A stretch of DNA of 64,000 nt, taken from assembly GCF_049446075.1 (NCBI RefSeq), contig NZ_JBMSEB010000001.1, forward strand, positions 2,480,001 to 2,544,000, in the 5' to 3' direction. Position numbers and translations under genes: made by a program. Position 1 is the stretch's first letter; the number at the start of each line of letters is the position of its first letter. Source of the stretch: Humibacter sp049446075. Lineage in GTDB: Bacteria; Actinomycetota; Actinomycetes; Actinomycetales; Microbacteriaceae. Positions 33,030-41,183 of this stretch are shown piece after piece. The notes beneath the pieces are model-generated. The model was not told the origin of the DNA. It saw only the letters and a program-made list of their open reading frames with translations, and made no database searches.

Positions 33030-33964
33030 TGACGCAGACATCGCAGCTGCCCGCCGTGCGGGGCACGCTTCGCAGGGAGAGCCGGATGCGCGGCGACCGC
33101 TTCAACACGCGCGCCGGCCGCGCGTTCGACATCCTCAACGTGGTCTTCCTCGCGGCCGTGGGGCTGCTCGCGCTTGCCCCGTTCCTGTTCGTGCTCGCGA
33201 GGTCATTCGCCTCGGAGACGGAGCTGACGCAGCGGCCCTTCTTCTTCTGGCCCGACCACGTCGACTTCTCCGCCTACGCCGCGATCTTCCAGACCCCGTC
33301 GTTCACGCGCGCCGTCATCACGACTGTGCTCGTCACCGCGGTGGGCACGGTGATCCAGCTGCTGCTCACAGTCACGATGGCGTACCCCCTGGCGAAGAAG
33401 GACCTCCCGGGACGCAACATCGTGCTCACCGCGGTCGTCGTCACGCTGGTGTTCTCAGGCGGCATGATCCCGACGTTCCTCATCGTGAAGCAGCTCGGTC
33501 TGCTCAACACGTACTGGGCTCTGATCCTGCCGCTGGCCATCAACCCCTTCAGCCTCATCATCGTGAAGAACTTCTTCCAGAACCTGCCTGACGAGCTGGA
33601 GGAGTCAGCAAAGGTCGACGGCGCGACGGAGCTCCAGGTGCTGTGGCGCATCGTGTTGCCTCTGTCGAAGCCGATCCTCGCCACGTTCGCGTTGTTCTAC
33701 GCCGTAGGCATTTGGAACGACTTCATGTCGCCGCTCCTCTACCTCAACAACAGCTCCATGTGGACGCTCCAGATGTTCCTGCAGCAGGTGACCGCGGCGA
33801 CCGATCTGACGACAGCGCAGCAGGCCGATCCGTCGTACATCCCGCCGTCGCAGGGCATCAAATACGCGGTGATCGTGGTCGCCACCATTCCGGTGCTGAT
33901 TTTCTACCCGTTCCTGCAGAAGCACTTCGCGAAGGGCATGCTCATCGGGGCGGTGAAGGGATGA
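33029..33964 (+). CDS. lplC: ABC sugar permease, LplC/YesQ type
   Basis: A 311-residue permease with six membrane segments, partner of the preceding one. The EAA loop is EESAKVDGATELQVLWRIVLP and the C-terminus HFAKGMLIGAVKG is typical of the LplC/YtcP group. No ATPase gene lies in this operon or elsewhere in the window, as in Bacillus systems that borrow the shared MsmX ATPase. The stop overlaps the next ATG by four bases. Confidence 0.9.
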   Translation: MTQTSQLPAVRGTLRRESRMRGDRFNTRAGRAFDILNVVFLAAVGLLALAPFLFVLARSFASETELTQRPFFFWPDHVDFSAYAAIFQTPSFTRAVITTVLVTAVGTVIQLLLTVTMAYPLAKKDLPGRNIVLTAVVVTLVFSGGMIPTFLIVKQLGLLNTYWALILPLAINPFSLIIVKNFFQNLPDELEESAKVDGATELQVLWRIVLPLSKPILATFALFYAVGIWNDFMSPLLYLNNSSMWTLQMFLQQVTAATDLTTAQQADPSYIPPSQGIKYAVIVVATIPVLIFYPFLQKHFAKGMLIGAVKG

Positions 33965-34638
33965 CCATCCACCTCGCAGGCGACTCGACTGTCGCCCCGG
34001 CCAAGCCGGAAGAGCACCCGCTGAGCGGTTGGGGGCACTACCTGCGCGATCAGGTGGCCGAGCATGTGGCCAACCACGCCGTCGGAGGCGCGACGACCGA
34101 GTCGTTCATCACCGAGGGAAGATGGGCCGAACTCATCGGCGACCTGCAAGCCGACGACACCGTGATCATCCAATTCGGCCACAACGACCAGAAGGCCAGG
34201 CCGCTCGCGGATGCCATGGCCGCGTACCGCGAGCGGCTCGCCGGGTTCATCGCCGACGTTCGCCGTCGGGGTGCGACACCCGTGCTGGCGACATCGCCGG
34301 AGCGCAGACTCTTCTCCGACGAAGGCTTGCGGTGGTCGCATGGACCATTCCCGCAGATCGTGCGCGATCTCGGTCGCGCCGAGGACGTGCCGGTCATCGA
34401 CCTGAACGCGTTCACGCGCTGGTTCTACACCTGGCTGGGCCGGGACGACGCGAGGTGCCTCTTCGTGCATTTCGAGCCGGGGGAGTCCGAGCATTGGCCC
34501 CACGGTGTGCACGACGACACGCACTTCAACGACCACGGGGCGAGAGCGCTCGCCGCGTTCGTCGCTCATTCGCTGGATGCCATGCGGCGGGTCGGCGAAG
34601 AGCTCGAACCGGCAGGACGATGGGGCGTGCAACCGTGA
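33961..34638 (+). CDS. rhgT: SGNH rhamnogalacturonan acetylesterase (CE12, YesT/RhgT-like)
   Basis: A 225-residue SGNH hydrolase that removes acetyl groups from galacturonate residues of rhamnogalacturonan. Catalytic Ser9 is in AGDST, the oxyanion Asn75 in GHND, and the Asp/His pair lies in HDDTHFN (Asp185, His188), as in CE12. No signal peptide, so it acts on imported oligomers. Its start and stop overlap the neighbouring genes by four bases each. Confidence 0.85.
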   Translation: MTIHLAGDSTVAPAKPEEHPLSGWGHYLRDQVAEHVANHAVGGATTESFITEGRWAELIGDLQADDTVIIQFGHNDQKARPLADAMAAYRERLAGFIADVRRRGATPVLATSPERRLFSDEGLRWSHGPFPQIVRDLGRAEDVPVIDLNAFTRWFYTWLGRDDARCLFVHFEPGESEHWPHGVHDDTHFNDHGARALAAFVAHSLDAMRRVGEELEPAGRWGVQP

Positions 34639-35288
34639 CGCTGCTCTACAGCAACACGCTGCGCACGCCGTCCGACATCTCGGGCTGGATCGCGGAAGGG
34701 CCCATGCGTGCCACGGAGGGCGGAGAAGGGCTCGAACTGGAGAGCACCGCAGACGAGGAGGTCGTCGGCGACCATGCGCACTTCACGCTGTGGTGCCCGA
34801 CCGAGTTCCCCGACGGCATCCGGATCTCGTGGTCGTTCCGGCCCCTGACCGACGAGGGCCTGGCGATGGTGTTCTTCGCGGCCTCCGGAATCGGTGCCGA
34901 TCTGTTCGCGCCGGAGCTCGCCGCTCGCACGGGGCACTACCCGCAGTACCACTCGGGAGACATCAGCACCCTGCACGCCTCGTACTACCGGCGCAAGTGG
35001 CCGACCGAGCGCCGCTTCACGACCTGCAACCTGCGCAAATCGCCAGGGTTCCTGCTCGTGGCGCAGGGCGCGGACCCCTTGCCGGCCATCGCCGATGTGG
35101 ATGGCTTCTACCGAGTGCACGTCGAGAAGGACGGCCCGTCCGTTCGATTCGGCGTCGACGACCTGACCCTGTTCGCCTGGTGCGACGAGAGCGACGAGGT
35201 TCTCGGCGCCGGACGCATCGGGTTCCGCCAGATGGCGCCGCTGCGTGCCGCATACCGAGATCTCGAGGTGACTTCACTGCATGACTGA
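34635..35288 (+). CDS. yesU: DUF1961 family protein (YesU-like)
   Basis: A 217-residue beta-rich protein of family DUF1961, like YesU of the Bacillus rhamnogalacturonan cluster. Conserved blocks include PDGIRISWSFRPL, YPQYHSGDISTLHASYYRR, TCNLRKSPGFLLVAQGADPLP and GRIGFRQMAP. It has a concanavalin-like look and may bind or process oligosaccharides; the reaction is unknown. The GTG start 34635 overlaps the preceding stop (GTGA), and the gene ends eight bases inside the next one. Confidence 0.75.
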   Translation: MTLLYSNTLRTPSDISGWIAEGPMRATEGGEGLELESTADEEVVGDHAHFTLWCPTEFPDGIRISWSFRPLTDEGLAMVFFAASGIGADLFAPELAARTGHYPQYHSGDISTLHASYYRRKWPTERRFTTCNLRKSPGFLLVAQGADPLPAIADVDGFYRVHVEKDGPSVRFGVDDLTLFAWCDESDEVLGAGRIGFRQMAPLRAAYRDLEVTSLHD

Positions 35289-38013
35289 CACGATGAACGA
35301 CGCGACCGCCGCAATCGAGGAGACGGGGTCCGACGGACTCCGCGTCTCCTGGCTGGGCGGTACGCCGCCGACGGCGCTGGAGACAGCCGCGGCGTTCGGT
35401 GCTCCGCTGCCCAGGGGATGGGCGGCATCCGTCGACGAGCTTGCGATCTTCGACACGTGCTCCCACCAGGTGGCGGCGCAGCTCTGGCCGATGGCGACGT
35501 GGCCGGACGGGTCGGTGAAGTGGGCGGGTGTCGCGACCGCCGAGCCGCGCGACGGGTACCGGGTGGTGCAGGCATCCGTCCTCTCGGCGCCCGTCGAGTC
35601 GGCGCCCGCCGATCGCTCAGGCGCGACGGATGCGGTTCCGGACGTCGTGCGGGTGGCCCGCGCCGACGACGGCGTGCGTGTCGACACCGGCGCAGTGACC
35701 CTCGTCGTGCCCGTCTCCGGCCCTGCCCTCATGAAGGACGTGCGGATCGCCGGCCGTCAGGTGGTCGGCGACGTGCGGCTGGTGAGCGTTCTGCAGACCA
35801 CGCAGCCCGAGGCTGAGACCCATCGCGAACGCATCGGTTTCGAGAGCGACGTGACGGCGGTCGAGGTCGAGCAGCACGGGCCGGTGCGCGCCGTCGTGCG
35901 CGTCGAGGGCAGCCATCGCGCGGTCGGGGACGACCGCAGCTGGCTGCCGTTCACCGTGCGGCTGTACTTCACGGCCGGACGCCCGGGCATCCGTATCGTG
36001 CACTCGTTCGTCTGGGACGGGGATGCCGAGAACGACTTTCTAGCCGGCCTCGGCCTGAGGGTCGCAGTGCCCTTACGGGCCGCGTTGCACAACAGGCACG
36101 TGCGCATCGCGGGCGCCGACGGCGGCGTCTTCGCCGAGGCGGTACGCGGGGTGACGGGGCTGCGCCGCGATCCGGGTGAGGCGGTTCGCACCGCCCAGGT
36201 GCGTGGCATCCCGACGCCGCCGGTCGAGGAGTGGGCGCCTGAGGTCTCCAGGCGGCTCGAGCTCATTCCGGCATGGAACGACGTCACGCTGGCCCAGACC
36301 ACCCCCGACGGCTTCACGCTGCGCAAGCGCACGGCCGCGGGGCGCGGCTGGGTCGGGATCACCGCAGGAACCCGCGCGGGCGGATACGCGTACCTGGGCG
36401 ACATCGCAGGCGGCGTCGGCGTCGGCGTGCGCGACTTCTGGCAGTCCTACCCGGCGCAGCTGGACGTTCGGGGCGCCGCCTCCGACGAGGCATCGGTTAC
36501 CGCGTGGCTGCACTCCCCGGAGGCGGAGCCGATGGACATGCGGTTCTACCACGACGGACTCGGCCAGGACGACTACGAGACCCAGCTCGAGGGCCTGGAG
36601 ATCACGTACGAGGACTACGAGCCGGGCTTCGGCGACGCCCACGGCATCGGCAGGACGCATGAGCTGTGGCTGCGCCCGTACGAGGCGACACCCGCGACAC
36701 CGGTATTCGCAGAGCACGCCCGGCTCGTGGCAGACCCGCCGCAGCTTTCGGTCGCGCCGGCGAGCATCCGTGCTGCCCGCGTGTTCGGCGACTGGTCGCT
36801 CCCCGACCGGAGCACGGCTCAGAAGGCGCGGCTCGAAGACCAGCTCGATGCGCTGTTCGCGTTCTACCGCGACCAGGTCGATCAGCGCAGGTGGTACGGG
36901 TTCTGGAACTTCGGCGACATCATGCACACGTACGACCCGGACCGGCACGTCTGGCGGTACGACGTCGGTGGCTACGCCTGGGACAACTCCGAGCTCTCGC
37001 CCGATCTGTGGCTCTGGTACGCATTTCTGCGCACCGGACGCAAAGACGTGTTCCGCATGGCCGAGGCCATGACGCGGCATACGGGGGAGGTGGACACGTA
37101 CCACCTCGGGCGGTTCAAGGGCCTCGGATCGAGGCACAACGTTCAGCACTGGGGATGCAGTGCGAAGCAGCTGCGCATCAGCAATCCCGCGTACCGCCGC
37201 TTCTTCTACTACCTCACAACGGACGAGCGCACGGGCGACCTGCTGCACGAGCTGCGTGACAGCGACCGCACCTTCCTCGCGCTGGACCCGACGCGCAAGG
37301 TGCGCACGGATGCCGCCACCTACCGTCCTGACCAGCACGCGCTCGCCATCGGGCTCGGCACGGACTGGGGAGCCCTCGCCGCGACCTGGCTCACCGAGTG
37401 GGAACGGTTCGGCGATGCCTGGTCGCGCGATCGGCTCTTGGGCACGATGGCCGATATCGGGGAGCTCGACTACGGCTTCCTCACCGGCGAAGCGCTCTAC
37501 GACATCACGACGGGCCGTTTCGACACGAGCCGCTCACGCATCGCCGTGTCGCATCTGAGCGCCGTCTTCGGTCTGGTCGAGATGTGCAGCGAGCTCATCG
37601 ACCTCGTCGACGTTCCCGGCTTCCAGGATGCCTGGCTGCAGTACTGCCGCCTCTTCCTGGCGACCGAGGAGGAGCAGGTGGCCGAGGTCGGGCAGGTGCT
37701 CACGGGCACCAACCTCACCCAGGCGCACAGCAGGCTCCTCGCCTACGCCGCGCACCACTCGGGTGACGACGAGCTCGCACGACGCGTGTGGCGCGCGTTC
37801 GATGCGAGCGGCGAGTTCCTGGCGCGCGGCGACTTCCACGACGCGGACGCCGCGTTGCACGTGCACGAAGTGCTTCCTCCCGAGGTGCTCGCCCCCGTGC
37901 AGGAGGCCGACGGCGTCTCCACCAACGCCGCCGCGCAGTTCGGGCTGGCGGCCATTCAGAACCTGGCGTTGGTCGGGGATGCCGTCCCCGCCGTCGACCC
38001 ATCCCGCCCCTGA
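35281..38013 (+). CDS. yetA: YetA-like exo-rhamnogalacturonan lyase family protein
   Basis: A 910-residue protein without signal peptide, resembling B. subtilis YetA and the exo-acting rhamnogalacturonan lyases (PL26-like). N-terminal beta-domains are followed by a helical toroid region rich in Trp and Tyr (WYGFWNFGDIMHTYDPDRH, WDNSELSPDLWLWYAFLRTG, RFKGLGSRHNVQHWGCSAK). It probably trims rhamnogalacturonan oligomers in the cytoplasm. Exact family and catalytic residues were assigned by resemblance only. ATG 35281 overlaps the previous gene by eight bases; ATG 35293 is possible. Confidence 0.65.
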   Translation: MTDTMNDATAAIEETGSDGLRVSWLGGTPPTALETAAAFGAPLPRGWAASVDELAIFDTCSHQVAAQLWPMATWPDGSVKWAGVATAEPRDGYRVVQASVLSAPVESAPADRSGATDAVPDVVRVARADDGVRVDTGAVTLVVPVSGPALMKDVRIAGRQVVGDVRLVSVLQTTQPEAETHRERIGFESDVTAVEVEQHGPVRAVVRVEGSHRAVGDDRSWLPFTVRLYFTAGRPGIRIVHSFVWDGDAENDFLAGLGLRVAVPLRAALHNRHVRIAGADGGVFAEAVRGVTGLRRDPGEAVRTAQVRGIPTPPVEEWAPEVSRRLELIPAWNDVTLAQTTPDGFTLRKRTAAGRGWVGITAGTRAGGYAYLGDIAGGVGVGVRDFWQSYPAQLDVRGAASDEASVTAWLHSPEAEPMDMRFYHDGLGQDDYETQLEGLEITYEDYEPGFGDAHGIGRTHELWLRPYEATPATPVFAEHARLVADPPQLSVAPASIRAARVFGDWSLPDRSTAQKARLEDQLDALFAFYRDQVDQRRWYGFWNFGDIMHTYDPDRHVWRYDVGGYAWDNSELSPDLWLWYAFLRTGRKDVFRMAEAMTRHTGEVDTYHLGRFKGLGSRHNVQHWGCSAKQLRISNPAYRRFFYYLTTDERTGDLLHELRDSDRTFLALDPTRKVRTDAATYRPDQHALAIGLGTDWGALAATWLTEWERFGDAWSRDRLLGTMADIGELDYGFLTGEALYDITTGRFDTSRSRIAVSHLSAVFGLVEMCSELIDLVDVPGFQDAWLQYCRLFLATEEEQVAEVGQVLTGTNLTQAHSRLLAYAAHHSGDDELARRVWRAFDASGEFLARGDFHDADAALHVHEVLPPEVLAPVQEADGVSTNAAAQFGLAAIQNLALVGDAVPAVDPSRP

Positions 38014-38075
38014 TCGCCTGCTCCGGCAATCGGAGCGGCTCGGCAACACCACCACATTCAAAGGAGAAAGTGCTC

Positions 38076-39641
38076 TTGAGAAGCGCCAAACGGATAGCAA
38101 TCGCCGGCACGTGCGTCGCCGGACTTCTACTCACCCCCCTCGCGGCGCATGCCGCCGCGGCGACCCCTGCCGGCCTGCCACAGGATTCCGCCCTGTCCGT
38201 GCTGAAGGTCCTGTCGAATACGGCGTCGCCCGGGTCCCACGCGTACTACATCTCGCCGACGGGTGACGACAGCAATGCGGGAACGAAGGATGCTCCGTTC
38301 AAGACCCTGATGCGGGCGCAGGCAGCGGCGTCTCCCGGCGACGTCGTCTACATCCGGGGAGGCGTGTACAACGACTTCACGATTCCCGAGACGGACAACC
38401 CGTTCGAGGACGTGTACCACTACGTGAATCCCATCTATAAGAGCGGTATCACCTACGAGGCGTACCCAGGCGACCCGCGGCCGGTGTTCGACTTCAGCAA
38501 CGTTCCGACGGATCAGCGGGTCGCTGCCTTCTACATTCAGACGAACGTCACCGACGTCAACTTCGTGGGGTTCGATGTGACCGGAGTGAAGGTGGGCGCG
38601 CAGAAGCAGTCGGAAGCGTTCCGCATCTCCGGAGGCGCCAACTTCGTCGACATGGCCGCATACGGCAACCAGGCCAATGGTTTCTACTTCACGATGGACG
38701 GCACGGGGGTCGTGCTCAACAGCGACTCGCACGACAACATCGGACCGACGGCAACTGCGGCGGGCAACACGGACGGGTTCGGTGCGCACGCCAAGAACGT
38801 GTGGTTCATCGGCGACCGCTCCTGGCACAACAGCGACGACGGGTTCGACAGCATCACCTCGCACGGCCGGGTCGCCTACATCGACGACTGGTCGTTCGGG
38901 CAGCACGGAAATCAGAACGGCATCGGAGACCAGAACGGATTCAAGGTCGGCGGATACGCCTACGCGACGAGCGGCCTTCCCGATCCGATTCCGCTGCACA
39001 CGGTCATCGATTCCCTCGCGGCCGACAACGGCGCCAACAACTTCTACGCGAATCACCAGCCCGCCCAGTCGGCGTACTGGACCAACAACACCGGTTACCA
39101 GGCCGGCTACGGCGCCGACTTCAACATGCTGGAGCGCGTGAGCCCGACGAGCCCGGACAACATCGCCGGGTTCCGCGAGGTGTTGCGCAACAATCTGGCG
39201 TTCGCGGGAACCCTGACGCTGAACGACAACACTCCGGCGGCGAACGAGACGAACAACTCGTGGAACGCCGGCGGGCCTGCACTCAGCGCGGCGGACTTCG
39301 AGAGCGTCGACATGCAGCAACTCACGGCGCCGAGAAAGGCGGACGGCAGCCTTCCCGACGTCGACTTCCTGAAGCCCGTCGACGGCAGCGCCGCCCAGAA
39401 GGCCGGCATGGGCTATCTCGCCGACAAGGGCGACGTCTACGCAACGCTCCAGAAGCTCGTCGCGGAATACGCGCAGTCCGGTGACATCGACAACCAGGGC
39501 ATCGCCGACAGCCTCACCGCGAAGCTCCAGAGCCACGAGCTCGGTGCGTTCACGAACGAGCTCGGCGCGCAATCCACGAAGCATGTCAGCGCGTACGCAG
39601 CGGAGACGCTCGTTCTGGTGGCGGCCGCGCTCACCGCGTAG
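38076..39641 (+). CDS. Secreted parallel beta-helix pectate lyase, PL9-like
   Basis: A 521-residue exported protein. The signal peptide (about 1-27) ends in AAHAAAA. The mature part starts YYISPTGDDSNAGTKDAPFKTL and PGDVVYIRGGVY, typical of PL9/DUF1565 right-handed beta-helices, and has QNGFKVGG, resembling the catalytic-lysine region of PL9. The C-terminal 65 residues (from YATLQKLVAEYAQSGDID) are a small helical module like FIMAH repeats of actinobacterial lyases. TTG 38076 lies nine bases after AAGGAG; GTG 38070 is an alternative. It would make the oligomers imported by the upstream ABC system. Confidence 0.78.
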   Translation: MRSAKRIAIAGTCVAGLLLTPLAAHAAAATPAGLPQDSALSVLKVLSNTASPGSHAYYISPTGDDSNAGTKDAPFKTLMRAQAAASPGDVVYIRGGVYNDFTIPETDNPFEDVYHYVNPIYKSGITYEAYPGDPRPVFDFSNVPTDQRVAAFYIQTNVTDVNFVGFDVTGVKVGAQKQSEAFRISGGANFVDMAAYGNQANGFYFTMDGTGVVLNSDSHDNIGPTATAAGNTDGFGAHAKNVWFIGDRSWHNSDDGFDSITSHGRVAYIDDWSFGQHGNQNGIGDQNGFKVGGYAYATSGLPDPIPLHTVIDSLAADNGANNFYANHQPAQSAYWTNNTGYQAGYGADFNMLERVSPTSPDNIAGFREVLRNNLAFAGTLTLNDNTPAANETNNSWNAGGPALSAADFESVDMQQLTAPRKADGSLPDVDFLKPVDGSAAQKAGMGYLADKGDVYATLQKLVAEYAQSGDIDNQGIADSLTAKLQSHELGAFTNELGAQSTKHVSAYAAETLVLVAAALTA

Positions 39642-39666
39642 CGCTTCCATCCTCCCGCCCAGCCCT

Positions 39667-39721
39667 GTTCATGACTGCGGTCGGCGACCGAGAACCATGG
39701 TCGCCGACCGCAGTCATGAAC
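39667..39721. terminator. 23-bp perfect inverted repeat between the convergent pectin and rhamnose operons
   Basis: Arms 39667-39689 and 39699-39721 are fully complementary, loop of nine. The right arm contains the stop codon of the rhamnulokinase gene (39714-39716), so part of the hairpin is coding. It should stop transcription from both sides. Confidence 0.75.
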
Positions 39722-41183
39722 GCGGTTCGTACCTCGTCGTCGGCTGGGTGGCGGTGACGAGTGCTCGCAGGTTCGCCAGCGAGCCACCGATCGCGCCGGC
39801 GGCGCGCGCCTGCACGAGAACGTTGCCCAGCGCGGTCGCCTCCACCGGCCCCGCGATCACGGGAACGCCCGCGCGGTCCGCGGTGGCCCGGCAGAGGAGC
39901 TCGTTCCTCGCACCGCCACCCACGATGTTGATGGCCGCAAGCGGTGTGCCTGCGAGAGCGGATGCCTGCGCAGCGGCGCGCGCGAAGGCATCTGCGAGCG
40001 ACTCGACGATGCTGCGCACGAACTCGGGCCTGCTGAAGGGCACATCGCCGCCGGCTTCGCGGCAGAGCTCGGCGACGCGGGCGGGCATGTCGCCAGGCGG
40101 CATGAGCCGCGGATCGTCGATGTCGAACAGCGTGAATCGCACATCGGGGGCGGCGGCCGCCCGCAGCAGCTCGGTGAGATCGGCGTCGCGCCAGGCGCGC
40201 AGGCACTCGTTGAGCACCCAGAGGCCCATCACGTTGTGCAGCAGGCGCGTGGTTCCGTCGACGCCGCGCTCGTTCGTGAAGCCGGCATCCCTCGCCTGGG
40301 AAGTGAGAACGGGCGTCGGCGTCTCCACGCCAACAAGTCCCCACGTGCCGCACGAGACGAACACCGAGCCGTCCGTCGAGAACGGGGTCGCGACCACTGC
40401 GGATGCCGTGTCGTGCGATCCGACCGCGACGACCGGGGTCGAGGCGGGAAGGCCGGTCCGGGCCGCTGCCTCAGGCGTCAACGTGCCGATGACCGATCCA
40501 GGGCGCACGAGGGGCGGCAGGATGCCTGCAGGCAGCCCGATCCGCCGCGCGAGTTCGGTGTCCCAGCGCGGCGCAGGTTCCGCCGCAGGCACGAGACCCG
40601 TCGTGGACGCGTTGGTCTCTTCGGCCACCCGGATGCCCGTGAGCCAGTACGAGAAGAGGTCAGGGATCAAGAGGATGCCTTCGGTGGTGTTCCGCGCCAC
40701 CTCGTCCGCAGCCAGCTGGTACAGCGTGTTGAACGGCAGGAACTGCAGCCCATTGCGTGCGTACAACTCCTCGAACGGAACGACGGAGTGCACCGCTTGC
40801 ACGCCCGACTCGTTGCGCGCATCCCGGTAGTGGAACGGCTCGGCCGCGAGCTCCCCGTCGCGCAGAATGCCGTAGTCAACGGCCCAGGAGTCGATGCCGA
40901 TCGACGCGATGCGTTCTCCGGCCCGCGCGGCGCGAGCGCCGGCATCCTTCAGGCCGTTCAACACGGATTCGCGCAGCGTGGCGATGTCCCAGTGCAGACC
41001 GTCCTCGCGCTGCACAGGCTCGTTCGGGAACCGGGCGACCTCTTCGAGCTCCAGCCGGCCTGACGCCGCATCGGTCGGTGCGGCCACCCGAGCGAGCATC
41101 ACGCGCCCGCTCGTGGCTCCCAGGTCGATCGCCGCGACGACGATCGGCTCTCCGGGATGCCCGGCACCGCCATCCGCGCTCAT
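39714..41183 (-). CDS. rhaB: Rhamnulokinase
   Basis: A 489-residue FGGY-family kinase phosphorylating L-rhamnulose at C1. The N-terminal phosphate motif is AIDLGATSGRV; DSWAVDYGILRDG, NGLQFLPFNTLYQL, SCGTWGLVG and NIVGGGARNELLC are rhamnulokinase-type blocks. ATG 41183 overlaps the stop of the aldolase fusion (ATGA). An open frame continues on this strand to 43859 but is antisense-like there and was ignored. Last gene of the rha operon. Confidence 0.9.
   Translation of the reverse strand: MSADGGAGHPGEPIVVAAIDLGATSGRVMLARVAAPTDAASGRLELEEVARFPNEPVQREDGLHWDIATLRESVLNGLKDAGARAARAGERIASIGIDSWAVDYGILRDGELAAEPFHYRDARNESGVQAVHSVVPFEELYARNGLQFLPFNTLYQLAADEVARNTTEGILLIPDLFSYWLTGIRVAEETNASTTGLVPAAEPAPRWDTELARRIGLPAGILPPLVRPGSVIGTLTPEAAARTGLPASTPVVAVGSHDTASAVVATPFSTDGSVFVSCGTWGLVGVETPTPVLTSQARDAGFTNERGVDGTTRLLHNVMGLWVLNECLRAWRDADLTELLRAAAAPDVRFTLFDIDDPRLMPPGDMPARVAELCREAGGDVPFSRPEFVRSIVESLADAFARAAAQASALAGTPLAAINIVGGGARNELLCRATADRAGVPVIAGPVEATALGNVLVQARAAGAIGGSLANLRALVTATQPTTRYEPRS

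Noticed and set aside
30105..33041. A 978-residue minus-strand open frame opposite the ABC transporter genes
   Set aside because: It is antisense to three well-identified genes and has the His/Val/Arg-rich composition of high-GC shadow frames.
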